DNA from: Schizochytrium sp. TIO01
Lineage: Eukaryota; Sar; Bigyra; Thraustochytrida; Thraustochytriidae
Assembly: GCA_004764695.1 (NCBI GenBank)
Contig: SMSO01000006.1
Span: 1,344,859 to 1,408,858, forward strand
Reading direction: 5' to 3'
DNA length: 64,000 bases
Positions 41,005 to 52,800 of this stretch are shown one piece after another (positions within the stretch are counted from its first letter, which is position 1; every line of letters starts with the position of its first letter). Position numbers and translations under genes: made by a program. The notes beneath the pieces are model-generated. The model made no database searches and was not told the origin of the DNA. It saw only the letters and a program-made list of their open reading frames with translations.

Positions 41005-44000
41005 ATGTCGCAGACCCCTACGCGCCCAGAGGCCTCACCTCCTTCTGTCCGCTCCGACGCGCCCACAGCCTCCTCTAACCTTGGCAACGCACAAGACAGC
41101 GTCCGTGACCATTCTCAACAGGATGACAAGGCCTCGCCTGCTGGCGCTCAAGCTGGCCAGGAGCCCTCCGAGGAGGGCGTTCACAGCTCCTCGAGGGTTC
41201 TGGAGACCCGCTCTTTACGTATGGAGGACTCCCCTTTCTCTGTGAACCAGGACCTGCGCCGCAAGGAGGTCCGAGCGGCGAATCGGAGCATGCGGCGGCA
41301 AAGTCTGCACTTCGCTCCCACGGTGGTGCCTGCTAAGCTGAGCGTGACCGACTTAAAACCAGCTTTCAACAAGATCTTAAAGATGCTTCGCGACCGAGGC
41401 TGGAAAACTCCACGCACCGCAAACGGCTGGGCATACCTCAAACCGCATGTGAAGAAGCCCACGGTCGGTGCCGAGGGCATCGACATGTGGGATACTGCGG
41501 AAGGTGTGTTGCAGCACCTCATCGAAGAGCGCCACGTCCAATACGACGGTTTCTTTGAAGAATTTTTTCAGCAACACCCTGACCAGCTTGCAATTATGAG
41601 CTCGCCACCAAGGTCTGAGGATGAACACTCTTCTGTTATTCACGAGCTGCTCCAAGATGATGAGGACCAAGAGAATAACAAGGAAGATGAGCCTGCCGAG
41701 AACGCATCAGGAGCGAAGGCAAATACGGATACGAAGAAACCCAACGAAATCGAATCTCATGATGCAGAAAGTATCGGGACTTCATTGAGGGAGAAGACCA
41801 CCAAACGAAGGAGAAGGTCAAGCGGGGGACACTGGGAACCTGGTCGTGATGGAGGCACCGGAAGCGAAGATGAGGGAAGAGCAGAAAGATCGAGGAGGCG
41901 AAGGTCAACGCACGGAATTCCCAGCCCAGGATCTGACGAGCAAGAACTTGGAACATGGGCATGGACGGCACTAATCAGTGAAGGATGGCACCATACAAGA
42001 GGTGACACCCTACACGCGTGGTGCTACCTGAAGCCAGAGGTCCGTCATAAAGGTGATGGTGTCCAGGATGAAAATATGTTTATGGGCGAGCGAATGCTTG
42101 GCCGCTATCTGCTAAACCACCGCCCAGACCTTGTCGACGCATGGCGCCTTGAAAAGGAAGCTGCAGAAGAGGCTCGCCAGGAAGAAAAAGAGATGAATCT
42201 TGCTGGCAAAACCCGTCGCAGACTGAAATCAAAGATGAAAAATTCGAAGGGTAGTATTGTAGGGATCCAGAAGAGCCGGGGAAAAAATAATTCATCATCA
42301 CGTGGTAAAGGCAAGAAAAAAAATATTTCTCGCCGCAAGGCCCAGAAAAGGCGCTCCCAACCTTGGTTTAAGAACTTCAAGTTTAATCGAGATGTCAAAT
42401 TTGGGACTCTATGGCCTCGCATTCTTAGAGATAAATTCAACTGGAAATATTTTCGCTTGCGTGGGGTTCGTGGACTCACGGGTTCGTGGGCATATGCTCT
42501 TCCCGAGGTAGCAAGTGTCACGGAAGGCAAAATCGGGGAGAACATGTGGGTTGTCGAAAGTGAAATTGTTGAATATGTTAAAAATAATCCTGAATTGGCT
42601 GCAAAGGCAGAAGCTATCATCTTGGAGCAGCTTCGTCGAGAGTTTGGAAGTGATGATGATGAGGATGAGGATGAGCACGAGAATGAAGACGAGGATGAAG
42701 ACGAGGATGAAGATGATGATGAAAAGAGTGTCAGTAAAACTTCCAAGCGAGCGGCATCTCAGAATAAAAGTACCACGAAAAAACGCCGACCCTACAACGA
42801 ATTGAACGATGGTGGCTTGGTTGATCAACAAGTAGCAAAAAAGTTCCCTCTTGTATTCGCCGCCACAACGGAGGCCATTTGGGGAGTCTTGCGAACAGAG
42901 CTGTCGTGGCGGCACTTTCCAACGAAAACTCTTCACAGCAGCTGGATGTACTGCCCACCAGATGTCACTCGTGCAACTGCTATCATAGACCAGAATATGT
43001 GGTACCACAGAGATCTTAAAGAGATGGTGTTGAAGAACTCACATCTTGCAAAACAAGTTGAGAGATTTTTCGAAGAGGAAGCTCAAGAGGAAGTCCGCCA
43101 ACGGCAAATGGCGAAAGAGTGGCGAAAGGAAGAAGCTCGAAGACGAGCTGCTATTCAACATGAAGCTAAAAGACGCCAACAGGAACGTGCTAAGGCACAA
43201 ATCCAGGCTGAAAAGGCCGCAAAGGCTTTAGCAGCAAAACGAGAAATAGAGCGCCGGCGTGCTCGAGAACTCCAATCTCAGCTGCTCAAAGAATTAAAGG
43301 ATGAACTCAAGGTTCGTCAGGTTGACACGGCTGGCTTTCAAACTTTGTGGAGCATTCTCCGTTTCGAATACGGTTGGACCCACTTCCCGTATACTGGCCT
43401 CATTAGTAGCTTTGTTTATGCACTACCCGAAGTAACAAAGGCATCTGAGGGTACTATGGACGAAACGATGTGGGCTGACGAAGATAAATTGGTCGCTTAC
43501 GTTCGAGAAAGCCCCATCTGGGCGGAGCGTTGCGAAGCGTCTCTTCGTGAATCTTTACGTGAGGCCTATGCTCAAAAGATGGAAATTACAATGGAAGAAC
43601 TTCTTGAATTGGAGCAAGGAAACACCGCGCCATCGCCAAAACAGAAGGTACAATCTGTGGTGAAGCAAAAACACAACTTGAAACAACAAAGACAAACTCA
43701 GCAACATTCAAAAGATAAAGAGTCAGTTGATCGTGTCTCTGAGACTTTGAAGATTGGTCATATAGACATCACAAATGATCCCAAGATCAGCGCAGGCGCC
43801 TCTGAAGGCAGTGTACAAGCCTTTACCGAGGCAAATGAGCAACACGGTACAGAAGATGAAGACGATCTTCATCCTGTGGAGGAAAGAGAGGTTGAAGAGG
43901 AACACGATATCAAGGACATCGCTGACACGAATATGTGTGATGGTGACCAAAATGATTCCCACATGGAAGACGCCGATGTAGATGATACTAACACCAACCT

Positions 44001-47000
44001 TGATAAATCTTCAAATCACGGTCATTCAATAAATAAAGAAGATGAAATACTGGATGATGCGGAAGTGGATTTTGATGATCAGGAGGACTCTGATGAAGTC
44101 ATGGATCCACGCGAGCGAGCAGATAAAATTATCGACAAAGCAACTAGTTTCAACGAAGTTTTTCCACACCTGCAAAAACTTGGTTGGTCGCAGAAGCCAA
44201 ATTTTGAAGGTGATGGAGGATCGAAACGTTATTTCTTGCCAGGTGCCCTCCCGAAAGAAGCTACACTGGGTAAAGACATGTGGACAGACCCTATGGAAGC
44301 CCTCGATTTCGTTAAGACGGACCCCACTTGGCGAAAGCATCTGCAAGACTTATTCGCAAGCTCCGATTTCCATGACGAAGTTGACTCCTCGTCTGACGAG
44401 ATCGAGCGAGATGACCCAAATCTTCGCATTCGCGCTCGCCGTGTCCTTGACAAGGCAGACTTTAATCAAGTGTGGGACATTCTTAAATCTAGGCATTGGA
44501 AGTGGTTCTACAATACAGGATTAGAGAGCGCCTGGGTATATGCTATGCCTCACGTGAAGACGAAGCGTATTGGAAAGATTGATGTTGATATGTTTGACTC
44601 AGAAGAGAGCCTTGTTAAGTTCGCCAAAAGTGATAGCCATACTCGGCAGCTTTGTGAAGACATGCTGTATGACCTGCTTTATGAAAAGCAACTGCTAGAT
44701 CGTGAGCGCGATGCAATTCATAATGATGATGAAGACCTCATTGATGATGACGAAAATGAAGATGAGGATCAATACAGCGAAGAAGAGGATGAACTATTAG
44801 ATGAAGATGAGGAGCGTGATGCTCATGACTCTGAAGAAGCTGATGATTCCGACGAAGATGATAACAGCCTGCATTCTGCTCTGTATGGCCAAGCAATTGA
44901 ACGAGCACACGACGGAGATCTCCAAAGTATTCTTCTCGATCAATTCAATTGGAAACATGTTAAGAGCACAGACCCGAATTCTGAACTTCAATACTGCTAT
45001 GTCAAACCTGCAGATAAGTATGGAGCACCTGAGACCTTGGACTTTCTAAGTGACATTAAGAACAGGGTCTTAAGCGACGCAAACTTAAGAGAGGACGTCG
45101 CTCGGAAACTCATCGATAAGTGGCGGCGCACACAGGACCCTAATCTTCAAGCTTTGCGGGGCTGGGAGGAGGTTTTTGACCAGTCTAGAAAGCATGCAAG
45201 GAGGAACATTTCCCAAAGCTCTGCTGCGAGATTACGCACGCGTAAGACAATCCAGCACAGCAGCTCAATTGTTTCTTCTTTGAAACGCAGAAGGAGTTAT
45301 TCAAGGAGGCGAAGTACGCAAGGTGCTAATAATTCAAGTCGAGGGCAGGATGACGACGATGATGATCTCGAAGACAACAGCGCAGGAAGCATTGGGGGGG
45401 ACGAGAACGATGTTCTTGGAGGAGCTACATTTAATATGGTATGGCCTATTTTAAAGGAACTTGGCTGGCACTACTATCCTTACAGCGGCCTTGAAGGTTC
45501 CTGGCGTTATGCCCTTCCTGAGGTTGAAAAGGCTAGAGATTGCAAAATCAATGAAAACACTTGGGTAAAAGAAAGTGATGTGGTTGATTACGTTCGGAGC
45601 GACCCTGAATGGGCCGAGAAAGTACGTTCCCATCTCAAAATCGTGGTAGAAAGTAGTGAATCTGGTGATTCGGATTCAGCCAATGAAGCAATCGAGGCTG
45701 GAAGCGATAACTATGTCAGCGATAGCGCCGAGGAAGAAGACCGCGACGATCTCAGCAAAAACAGCCTCGACGAAGATGAAAATAATGAAAGTGCAAATAA
45801 TTCTGAGGATGGCAATGGCGATGAAGGGAGCTCGGATGAAGAAGGCAGTGATGGCGCTTCCTTTCAAGGTGATCTCAGTGACCGCAAAAGCATTATGAGT
45901 TATCTATTGTCTAAGGGTTGGCATCACAAAAAGGGGCGGGGCCTCGTGTCTCATTACTATCTTGCACCGCACGTGAAAAGTAAAACGGATGGTGTTCTTG
46001 GTGAAAGCATATTTGAATCCGAGGAAGCAGTATGCGAGCATTTCATCAAAACCCATCAACCTAAAATCAAGTCCAAAAATCATGGAAAGAAGGCAAGGGG
46101 CACGCGCCAGATGTCAACTGCAAAGCTACCTGCACGATCAGCCAAACGCATCAGGCTTGAATCACCTATTTCTCAAGATACGCAGCGGATTTGGAGCTCA
46201 ATGAAACGAAAGGGTTGGGAGCAAGTGGGTGAATGGTACGTCAGCCCCGATGCTGCCCCAACCAGGAATAGCACAGGGGAGAAGGTTTTCAAAGAGGATC
46301 ACTGCACCGTCTTCCGCTCGCTTAAACGAGCTGCTGCTCACTTTATCATGAAAAACCAGCATACTAGCCCTATTCACGTCAGCCGAGGCATCAAGCGCCG
46401 TCGATCTGAGGTTCAACGTGCCGAAGAAGAGGAAGAAGAGATGTTGAGCGGTGATCATGATGACGAAAATGAAGTAGTCGTAGACTCAGATAACGAGTCC
46501 AACAATATGGACGAGAATGATGAACAAAATGACGACGAGGACGATGAGGATGACGAGGACGAAAATGAAGATGATGAAGACAATTTACCTGATTATATCT
46601 CCGAGGATAACTTTTGGGATGAGGTTTGGCCATACCTTGAAAAGAATGGCTGGAAAAGGATCAAAAACAAAAGGAAAGGGGCCAAACGTGGTTTTTTGGC
46701 TCCTAGCGGTGCTCTCGCAAACGGAGTCAGTATGCGTTTTTCCCGTGTTACGGAGGTTTGTGAGTTTCTTCGTACTCAACAAGAGTTAAGACAACATCAA
46801 AGCTCTCCTTCATCATCTTCTTCGTCAGAGGATGAGGATAGGGTAAGATTTGATGAGTACGTAAAAACACTGCGAACAGTGCAACCAACACAAGATACTT
46901 TTTGGACCACTTTTCACCCAATTATCAAAGCTGCAGGGTGGACGTACAAATACGGAACTGGAATTCACAAAGAGCTATTCTTTGCTCCTGGTGTCACCCG

Positions 47001-49293
47001 TCAGAGGGATGCAGTTGAAGGCGAAACACGAATAAGCTCCTGCGCAGCAATGTGCAAGTGGATTAAACTTCACAGAGCTACGATTGTTCAAAGCTTGAGA
47101 GAGGCACTTCTTACCGACAGTGAAGATGAGGATGAGGATGACGAGGATGGAGTGGATGAGGAAGAGGACGAGGAAGGCGTCGATGTTGACAAGACCAGCT
47201 TGCCAGGGAAATTTCACCCGTCTGAGGTAGATAACAACGGGGTTCGGGTCTCAAATATCATTTCTGACGATGAGTTTGAAGACGCACGGGGCCGCGCTGA
47301 ATACAGTTCTAGACGTCTTTTACGAGATGACGCGAAGGGAGGAACTCATGGGCTTACTCAAAGGGAAGGAGATGCCATGGATCAAGAATCAGATGCTGAG
47401 TTAAGTAATCATGACTACTTTGGCCGCGAAGATAACAATATTGTCAACGGTGAAAGTGATGATGACATATCTCATGCTGGATCTGAAAATGCGCATCGCA
47501 ACCCAAACAGGCTTCGCCGATTGCAGCGGACTGGCCTTGCGAAGCGCTACATTCACCCAAGTGGTAGAGAATTGCATGAGGAATACGAACGTACCCGAGA
47601 CGTAACGAGCAAACTGAAACTGCAGTGGCTAGGTCGCGAAGAGCAAATCGACTTCCTCGCGGGGCTTATGGGCCCACGCCACATGCAGACGTCCCACATG
47701 CTTTTACATGGTGATACAGCCACAGGGAAAACTGGTGTAATTCGCGCGCTGATAACTGCGCTTGAATATCCTTTTGCCGCCGTAGACTGTGCTGAATGCT
47801 ATGCACCAAGCATTTTGTTCCAGAGACTTCTCTCTCAGATGCCTCGAAGCAGAACAGAAGCAATCGACTCTATGCAAAACCAAATTTTAGATGCATCTGC
47901 TGCTACTAATACTACAAACGATAGGAGCAGGTCGAACGACCCTGCCTCAGGCTTTGGGCACGAGGAAACATATGAGGATCGCAAGAACCGCAATATCGCA
48001 GAGAATCGCGCAGTACTGGAAAGCCTAGGCATTGTGTTGTCTCCTAATCTTCAAGAGAGAAGTGGGGTACAGGGAATGGACTCTGAGCCGTATGTGGATG
48101 ACGAGGAAGCAAGAGACAGTGATGAGCCATCTGAGTTGGGTGAAGGTGTTTCACTCCTCTCTCGCAAGGTTCAAACGCTTGAGCGCTGTGTTACTATGCG
48201 CGACTTCGTGCTTGAGGTATCGCGACGTTTGCAGCCAGCTCGTGAAGCAAAAGAAACATTTTACTTGCTTCTTGAAAATGCTGCTCGAATAGAAGAACTC
48301 AGCTCGAATCTGCTCCCAGCCCTCTTAGAGTTAGAAAGGTCTTCTGGGTGCAATATTTGTATTATTATGACTTCTACAGAGCTTTCTGAGTCTATGAGTC
48401 TAGTTCTGCATAACGTCCCAGTTTGCTTTGTTTGTTTTCCTGCATACTCACAAATGGAGCAACGCAAAATCATAGCGCTTCAGCTGAGCAAGAAGGTTGG
48501 TAAACAGTATAGCGAGATGGTGGTGCGGCAGGTTGTCAATGCGGTGGTGCAGACCTTTACATCACAGGTGCGCGATCTTCGTGAAATGTCTCGCATTTGT
48601 TTTGACCTTTGGGAAAAGGTTGTATCTAAACCAGGTTTTGCAGAAAATCCGCAAGGAATTTTGCGTGTTGCGCTTGAAGGCCGTGTTGGCCTAACCTTTA
48701 AGATGCTGTATCATCATGACTTTGAGCTTGATCCACGTGCTGAAAACCCAACTGATGGTGCCCTAGAGCGTTGGGAACGTGATGAGGTAAAACGAGCTGC
48801 AGATCTACCTTACGATTCAAAGCTTGTTTTGTTGGCATCCTTTCTAGCGTCATACAATAGTCCGGATCACGACCGTGTTCTATTTGGAAATGCAAGAAAG
48901 CTATCGCAACGCCAAAAGCATGGCGAAGCTTTGACTGCGCGAAACATTAAGAATGCAAACGCAGGCCAACGGCTGTTGGGCCCCAAGGTCTTTCCTCTCG
49001 AGCGACTTGTCAATTTGTACCGCGCTCTTGTCAACATGATTGACTCTAGTGCACCTTTGTCAGATTCTACAAACTCAAGTAATAAGCAAAATATGTCATC
49101 AGCTTTGCAGCGCCAACCGACAAGGCAGCTTCATAAGCAAGTGGCATCTTTGATTAGTGCTGGTCTTTTGACTCGCGTCTCGCGCCAAGATGAATTGGAC
49201 ATGGTGAAGCTGAAATGTAATGTTCCAAATGAGTTTGCCGAAGCTCTTTCTGAAACGGTGAAGCTTGATCTGCTTAAACTTCTCGAAAGCTAA
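41005..49293 (+). CDS. ORC5: ORC5 fused to a 13-module N-terminal repeat array
   Basis: A 2,762-residue protein in one frame. The last 560 residues are ORC5: LGREEQIDFLAGL, Walker A GDTATGKTG (Lys2242), a Walker B position where Glu2424 (YLLLENA) replaces the usual Asp, and the ORC5-specific C-terminus (LLASFLASYN, then LLGPKVFPLERLV). ORC5 is an AAA+ subunit of the origin recognition complex that loads MCM helicase. A human-type ORC5 is about 435 residues; the extra 2,200 residues hold about thirteen copies of a 70-residue module, best seen as VWPILKELGWHYYPYSGLEG, then a W-x-Y-x-x-P-x-V motif and ENTW. Modules start near residues 115, 314, 459, 616, 776, 1046, 1150, 1296, 1474, 1622, 1724, 1868 and 1963, separated by Asp/Glu- and Lys/Arg-rich linkers. 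Start ATG 41005 is chosen over the TTG-opened frame at 40885. Confidence 0.88.
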   Translation: MSQTPTRPEASPPSVRSDAPTASSNLGNAQDSVRDHSQQDDKASPAGAQAGQEPSEEGVHSSSRVLETRSLRMEDSPFSVNQDLRRKEVRAANRSMRRQSLHFAPTVVPAKLSVTDLKPAFNKILKMLRDRGWKTPRTANGWAYLKPHVKKPTVGAEGIDMWDTAEGVLQHLIEERHVQYDGFFEEFFQQHPDQLAIMSSPPRSEDEHSSVIHELLQDDEDQENNKEDEPAENASGAKANTDTKKPNEIESHDAESIGTSLREKTTKRRRRSSGGHWEPGRDGGTGSEDEGRAERSRRRRSTHGIPSPGSDEQELGTWAWTALISEGWHHTRGDTLHAWCYLKPEVRHKGDGVQDENMFMGERMLGRYLLNHRPDLVDAWRLEKEAAEEARQEEKEMNLAGKTRRRLKSKMKNSKGSIVGIQKSRGKNNSSSRGKGKKKNISRRKAQKRRSQPWFKNFKFNRDVKFGTLWPRILRDKFNWKYFRLRGVRGLTGSWAYALPEVASVTEGKIGENMWVVESEIVEYVKNNPELAAKAEAIILEQLRREFGSDDDEDEDEHENEDEDEDEDEDDDEKSVSKTSKRAASQNKSTTKKRRPYNELNDGGLVDQQVAKKFPLVFAATTEAIWGVLRTELSWRHFPTKTLHSSWMYCPPDVTRATAIIDQNMWYHRDLKEMVLKNSHLAKQVERFFEEEAQEEVRQRQMAKEWRKEEARRRAAIQHEAKRRQQERAKAQIQAEKAAKALAAKREIERRRARELQSQLLKELKDELKVRQVDTAGFQTLWSILRFEYGWTHFPYTGLISSFVYALPEVTKASEGTMDETMWADEDKLVAYVRESPIWAERCEASLRESLREAYAQKMEITMEELLELEQGNTAPSPKQKVQSVVKQKHNLKQQRQTQQHSKDKESVDRVSETLKIGHIDITNDPKISAGASEGSVQAFTEANEQHGTEDEDDLHPVEEREVEEEHDIKDIADTNMCDGDQNDSHMEDADVDDTNTNLDKSSNHGHSINKEDEILDDAEVDFDDQEDSDEVMDPRERADKIIDKATSFNEVFPHLQKLGWSQKPNFEGDGGSKRYFLPGALPKEATLGKDMWTDPMEALDFVKTDPTWRKHLQDLFASSDFHDEVDSSSDEIERDDPNLRIRARRVLDKADFNQVWDILKSRHWKWFYNTGLESAWVYAMPHVKTKRIGKIDVDMFDSEESLVKFAKSDSHTRQLCEDMLYDLLYEKQLLDRERDAIHNDDEDLIDDDENEDEDQYSEEEDELLDEDEERDAHDSEEADDSDEDDNSLHSALYGQAIERAHDGDLQSILLDQFNWKHVKSTDPNSELQYCYVKPADKYGAPETLDFLSDIKNRVLSDANLREDVARKLIDKWRRTQDPNLQALRGWEEVFDQSRKHARRNISQSSAARLRTRKTIQHSSSIVSSLKRRRSYSRRRSTQGANNSSRGQDDDDDDLEDNSAGSIGGDENDVLGGATFNMVWPILKELGWHYYPYSGLEGSWRYALPEVEKARDCKINENTWVKESDVVDYVRSDPEWAEKVRSHLKIVVESSESGDSDSANEAIEAGSDNYVSDSAEEEDRDDLSKNSLDEDENNESANNSEDGNGDEGSSDEEGSDGASFQGDLSDRKSIMSYLLSKGWHHKKGRGLVSHYYLAPHVKSKTDGVLGESIFESEEAVCEHFIKTHQPKIKSKNHGKKARGTRQMSTAKLPARSAKRIRLESPISQDTQRIWSSMKRKGWEQVGEWYVSPDAAPTRNSTGEKVFKEDHCTVFRSLKRAAAHFIMKNQHTSPIHVSRGIKRRRSEVQRAEEEEEEMLSGDHDDENEVVVDSDNESNNMDENDEQNDDEDDEDDEDENEDDEDNLPDYISEDNFWDEVWPYLEKNGWKRIKNKRKGAKRGFLAPSGALANGVSMRFSRVTEVCEFLRTQQELRQHQSSPSSSSSSEDEDRVRFDEYVKTLRTVQPTQDTFWTTFHPIIKAAGWTYKYGTGIHKELFFAPGVTRQRDAVEGETRISSCAAMCKWIKLHRATIVQSLREALLTDSEDEDEDDEDGVDEEEDEEGVDVDKTSLPGKFHPSEVDNNGVRVSNIISDDEFEDARGRAEYSSRRLLRDDAKGGTHGLTQREGDAMDQESDAELSNHDYFGREDNNIVNGESDDDISHAGSENAHRNPNRLRRLQRTGLAKRYIHPSGRELHEEYERTRDVTSKLKLQWLGREEQIDFLAGLMGPRHMQTSHMLLHGDTATGKTGVIRALITALEYPFAAVDCAECYAPSILFQRLLSQMPRSRTEAIDSMQNQILDASAATNTTNDRSRSNDPASGFGHEETYEDRKNRNIAENRAVLESLGIVLSPNLQERSGVQGMDSEPYVDDEEARDSDEPSELGEGVSLLSRKVQTLERCVTMRDFVLEVSRRLQPAREAKETFYLLLENAARIEELSSNLLPALLELERSSGCNICIIMTSTELSESMSLVLHNVPVCFVCFPAYSQMEQRKIIALQLSKKVGKQYSEMVVRQVVNAVVQTFTSQVRDLREMSRICFDLWEKVVSKPGFAENPQGILRVALEGRVGLTFKMLYHHDFELDPRAENPTDGALERWERDEVKRAADLPYDSKLVLLASFLASYNSPDHDRVLFGNARKLSQRQKHGEALTARNIKNANAGQRLLGPKVFPLERLVNLYRALVNMIDSSAPLSDSTNSSNKQNMSSALQRQPTRQLHKQVASLISAGLLTRVSRQDELDMVKLKCNVPNEFAEALSETVKLDLLKLLES
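41349..47095 (+). repeat. thirteen diverged protein-coding modules in ORC5
   Basis: Approximate module limits: 41349-41570, 41944-42150, 42379-42600, 42850-43060, 43330-43530, 44140-44350, 44452-44660, 44890-45110, 45425-45630, 45870-46060, 46175-46370, 46605-46790 and 46890-47095. Shared features are a W-x-x-L/I helix, an invariant-like G-W or N-W, a G-L turn, a Tyr/Trp-x-Tyr before P-x-V, an Asn/Asp-x-W or F, and a hydrophobic helix ending the module. Copies 3, 5 and 9 are the most alike. Copies 8, 11 and 12 are degenerate. DNA identity between copies is low, so the array is old. Confidence 0.75.
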
Positions 49294-49839
49294 AACTCCG
49301 TGCCGTAAGGAAAGTGAAGTGACATAATTAATCAAACTCTCATTATAATTAATATTTTGATTGATTATAAACTCGTTCAGCCCCATATGTATATATATAT
49401 TGGTTCGTTTGTTTGTTAGCAAGGAGAGTAATGATAGATAGTGGAATCAAGCGCTATAATTTACGTTGTTTCTTTGTAGGGCAGTTCCGGAAATATACAA
49501 ATAAGAAATATTTTTTTTTTTTTTAAATTTCATAGAAGCCTCTTGTGTGAATGTTATACAATGGAACTTGACAAACACAAGCAACCCCTCCCTTCCGACG
49601 TTTCACGCGCGCGATAAGACAATTTTATAAAAATTATAACATGAAAATTTACATACGGGCCAAAGTTCAAATAATTGGTACTAGAGGTTATAAAGCAAGG
49701 ACAATACCAGGTCCTGCTTCTTACACAAATTCCGTCTATAAATATAAAAGAAGATTTTTTGGACACGATCTCACTTTCCACAGAACAATTATTGCATGCA
49801 TCACAAGAGGTTCTGTCGCGCAGTGAGTTTTGTTTTGTT
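49294..49839. other. spacer between convergent ORC5 and DENN genes
   Basis: AT-rich 3' flanks with a TA run near 49388-49400 and a T homopolymer at 49510-49524. No gene seen. Confidence 0.5.
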
Positions 49840-52800
49840 TTACCCAAGGGATGTTGGTGGCTGAGCGCTCTTTGGCCGCGGAGGTATTTGTTCTGGAGAG
49901 AGGCCTAAATCAACTCCCATCAGGGCATTTGTAGAGTCTTTCCCCTGAAGAGTTCCTGATCTTCGTCGGATCGCAGTATTAGCGAAAAGAGGTGAATTGC
50001 GACGCATACGTGTCCTGGGCAAAGATGCAAATGCTGCCGTCGTAGAATCTTCTGGAGAGGCAGTGCCATCGCTAGTGGAGACCCGAGAAGGTAGAAGTGG
50101 CGAATCCGGCTGCCAAGCATCGCGGGGGGATGATGCTGTCGATGAATTGTCATCGCTTGTACGCACAGCAGCAAGACGGTTTTGAAGTTCTTTGACAAGT
50201 TGCTTACTCTCAGTAAGCTCGCGTTCCAAAGCATCAATACGCGTCCGTGACTGCTCCGTCTCGTGTCTACGTACAGATTCAGTCGCAGCAATGTGTGATA
50301 ACAAAGTGTCGGTGGCGTCCTCCGATGCAACTTGAGCTTGGGATTCTTGCCAACGCAATGCACGAATACGGGCAGATGAGTCTACGTGGTTGGCCTCATC
50401 GGCATCTCGGCTTGATAACGACGTTGCAGATTCTGTATAATGGATGCCATTTTGCAAGACAAAGGTATCATTTACTGAGGATAAAGTCGAGCCAGACACC
50501 ACCCTAACAATATCTCCAAATGATTTAGACGGTGGGACCTGATAATCAGCACCGGATTGGTTCAACCCTGGTGTCCGGCAGCTGCCATCTTCGCTAAACT
50601 CTGTTCCGGCGGATGACGCCTCTTCAATACCTGATCGATGACGAATATTTATTAGTGCAAGGGATGTAAGCTTTGCGCATCGAGTTTCCGCGCGATTATG
50701 GCGCATAGGTTGGTGTGGAAGTGTTGCCACTGTACTAGCGAGCACCAAATCCCGGCGTAACGGTGCTAAGCGTCCAGCGTGGTTCGGGTTATCAGCCCAG
50801 GTCCCCGGGACACCGCGATGAAATTTATCCAAAGAAATCTTACATACTAATGGTGGTTTTTCACAAAGCTGGGGCCGTTGTAAGAGTGATCGCAATTTTG
50901 CTGTGCGAGGATTGTCAGGACTCGCGGGCACGCTATCTTCTTCAACAATGAATCGAGGAATACCCATGTGATCCAGGGCCTCGCGAACTTTGGTAACTGA
51001 TGTAAACAACTCGTTCATTTCTTCTGGACTGAAGATAACCAGACGATCTATGGCAAGGCGTGTAGCTGACATAGAATATCCCAAACCAGTGAGCATGTCA
51101 TTGAGCATTCGAGCAAGGGGTGACATCTTGCGTTTGACAGGGTGCACGGATTGCTTACGCCAGATACTCACAAGGCGATCAAAAAGGGTCGGGTTGTAAG
51201 CAGAAACCTGGCGGGTGATGAGGTCACAGAACAATCGACGAGAAACAAAGGAATCCACAAAGGATTGGTAAGCCACAGGCAAGTCCGCCACAAAGGTAAC
51301 CGGGTCAAATCCTCGCTTAGTCGTCATAGTCCTAGCTGTCGAGCTAGCACTGCCAAGGCTACTGAGACTGCAAGTACTTGCTGATGAGCTAAGGTGCGAG
51401 CAAGACGTCACAGGACCCATCACATTTGGACTTGTTCCCCGTCCACGAATAGAATGTGAGGTAGTAGACCCCAAGGATGCAGTGTCAGACGCATCTGCAT
51501 ATGGAGAAGTTGATGAAGAGCTAGAAAGAGGGACTAGATGGAATTTCAGGTGCGAGAAGAGAGTCAAATACAATTCGAGCATTGCAATACGAACGTGGTC
51601 GATCCACACACGTTCATCCGCAGATTCATCGAGAATATTCGACTCCGTTGATGAATTAGACGTTGCAGAATTCTTGCTTCCACTTTGTGCAGAATTTACA
51701 GAATATGGGAAAGAGAATGCAGTGCTTCCTGAGTAAGTACTTTGTGTTGTAGTCGAGTTCTGCTTACCAAAGCCGTTGTGGTGAGGGACCTGGAGATTTT
51801 GCCGTGTTTGCGAGGGGACACTACTAGATGCTGAAAGATTTGGCGAGCCTGCACGAGGTGATGTGCATGGGGAAGTTAAAGTGTCAGGAATAATTGTTGA
51901 AAGCTGGGCCAAGAGATTTGTTCGAAGGGGCTCTGGGATGGTTGGAACAGGCTTAAGGGCACTTACGTCAGTCTCTTCATCTTCGGTATCATCATGGTTG
52001 AGGTGTTGCTGGTGAAAATTGTTTGATGATGATGAGGTAAGCCGGCGAAGCAAACCGGGTGTCCTGGATACAACTTCATATTGACCGGCATCAATGTTTG
52101 CTAAAACAAAGCGCTTCGCAGTTTGCCGCTGATACGCACAGTTTGCATGCAAACGCAACTTGAATTCGCCCGTGTCAGTACAGCACACACCAACAAGAAA
52201 AGGGGAGGAAGCCTGAAGCATGTGCCATTCAGAACGAGGCAAAAGAGGTACATATAAACTTTGCCAAACGAACGGAAACAGAATGGCCCTAAACGCTTCA
52301 GCTATGGGAACAAGACGTGAAGCGTCTGTACTGTGAAGAATAACGGAGTCCTCCGCGAGCAGGTGCTCTAAGATTTCTAGCACAAGTTTTGGCCGAAACG
52401 ATTGAAATAGAGTAAGAAAGCAGCGATCATCTACCATTGGAAGGTGGCGCATTCGAGGTGTACAGATACATAGGCGTCGTTTGAAAATAGGAGAACGTTC
52501 CCAAGTCATGCGCATGCAACGATCTGATGGGGGCACTGGAACTTCTGCGATGAGTGAGCGTACGAAAGGTTCTATGATAACATGGTTGCACAGGTCACGA
52601 TCGCAGAGACTGGCGAGTTCAAGAAGAGCAGTCTCCATAAAGGTCATCACTGGGTGCCGAGAAACCGCACATATATATTGGTTTGCATCTAGCACTTGCG
52701 TCACACTACAATATAATAAAACACCGGTAGCATCAGGAAGAACAAACGAACATGTAGAGACCGTATTACCCCCTACATATGATGGACGCTCTTTGCTATT

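Noticed and set aside
42105-42746. 213-codon minus-strand frame with a poly-Ser tract
   Set aside because: The Ser run is the complement of an Asp/Glu codon repeat in the ORC5 linker; antisense shadow.
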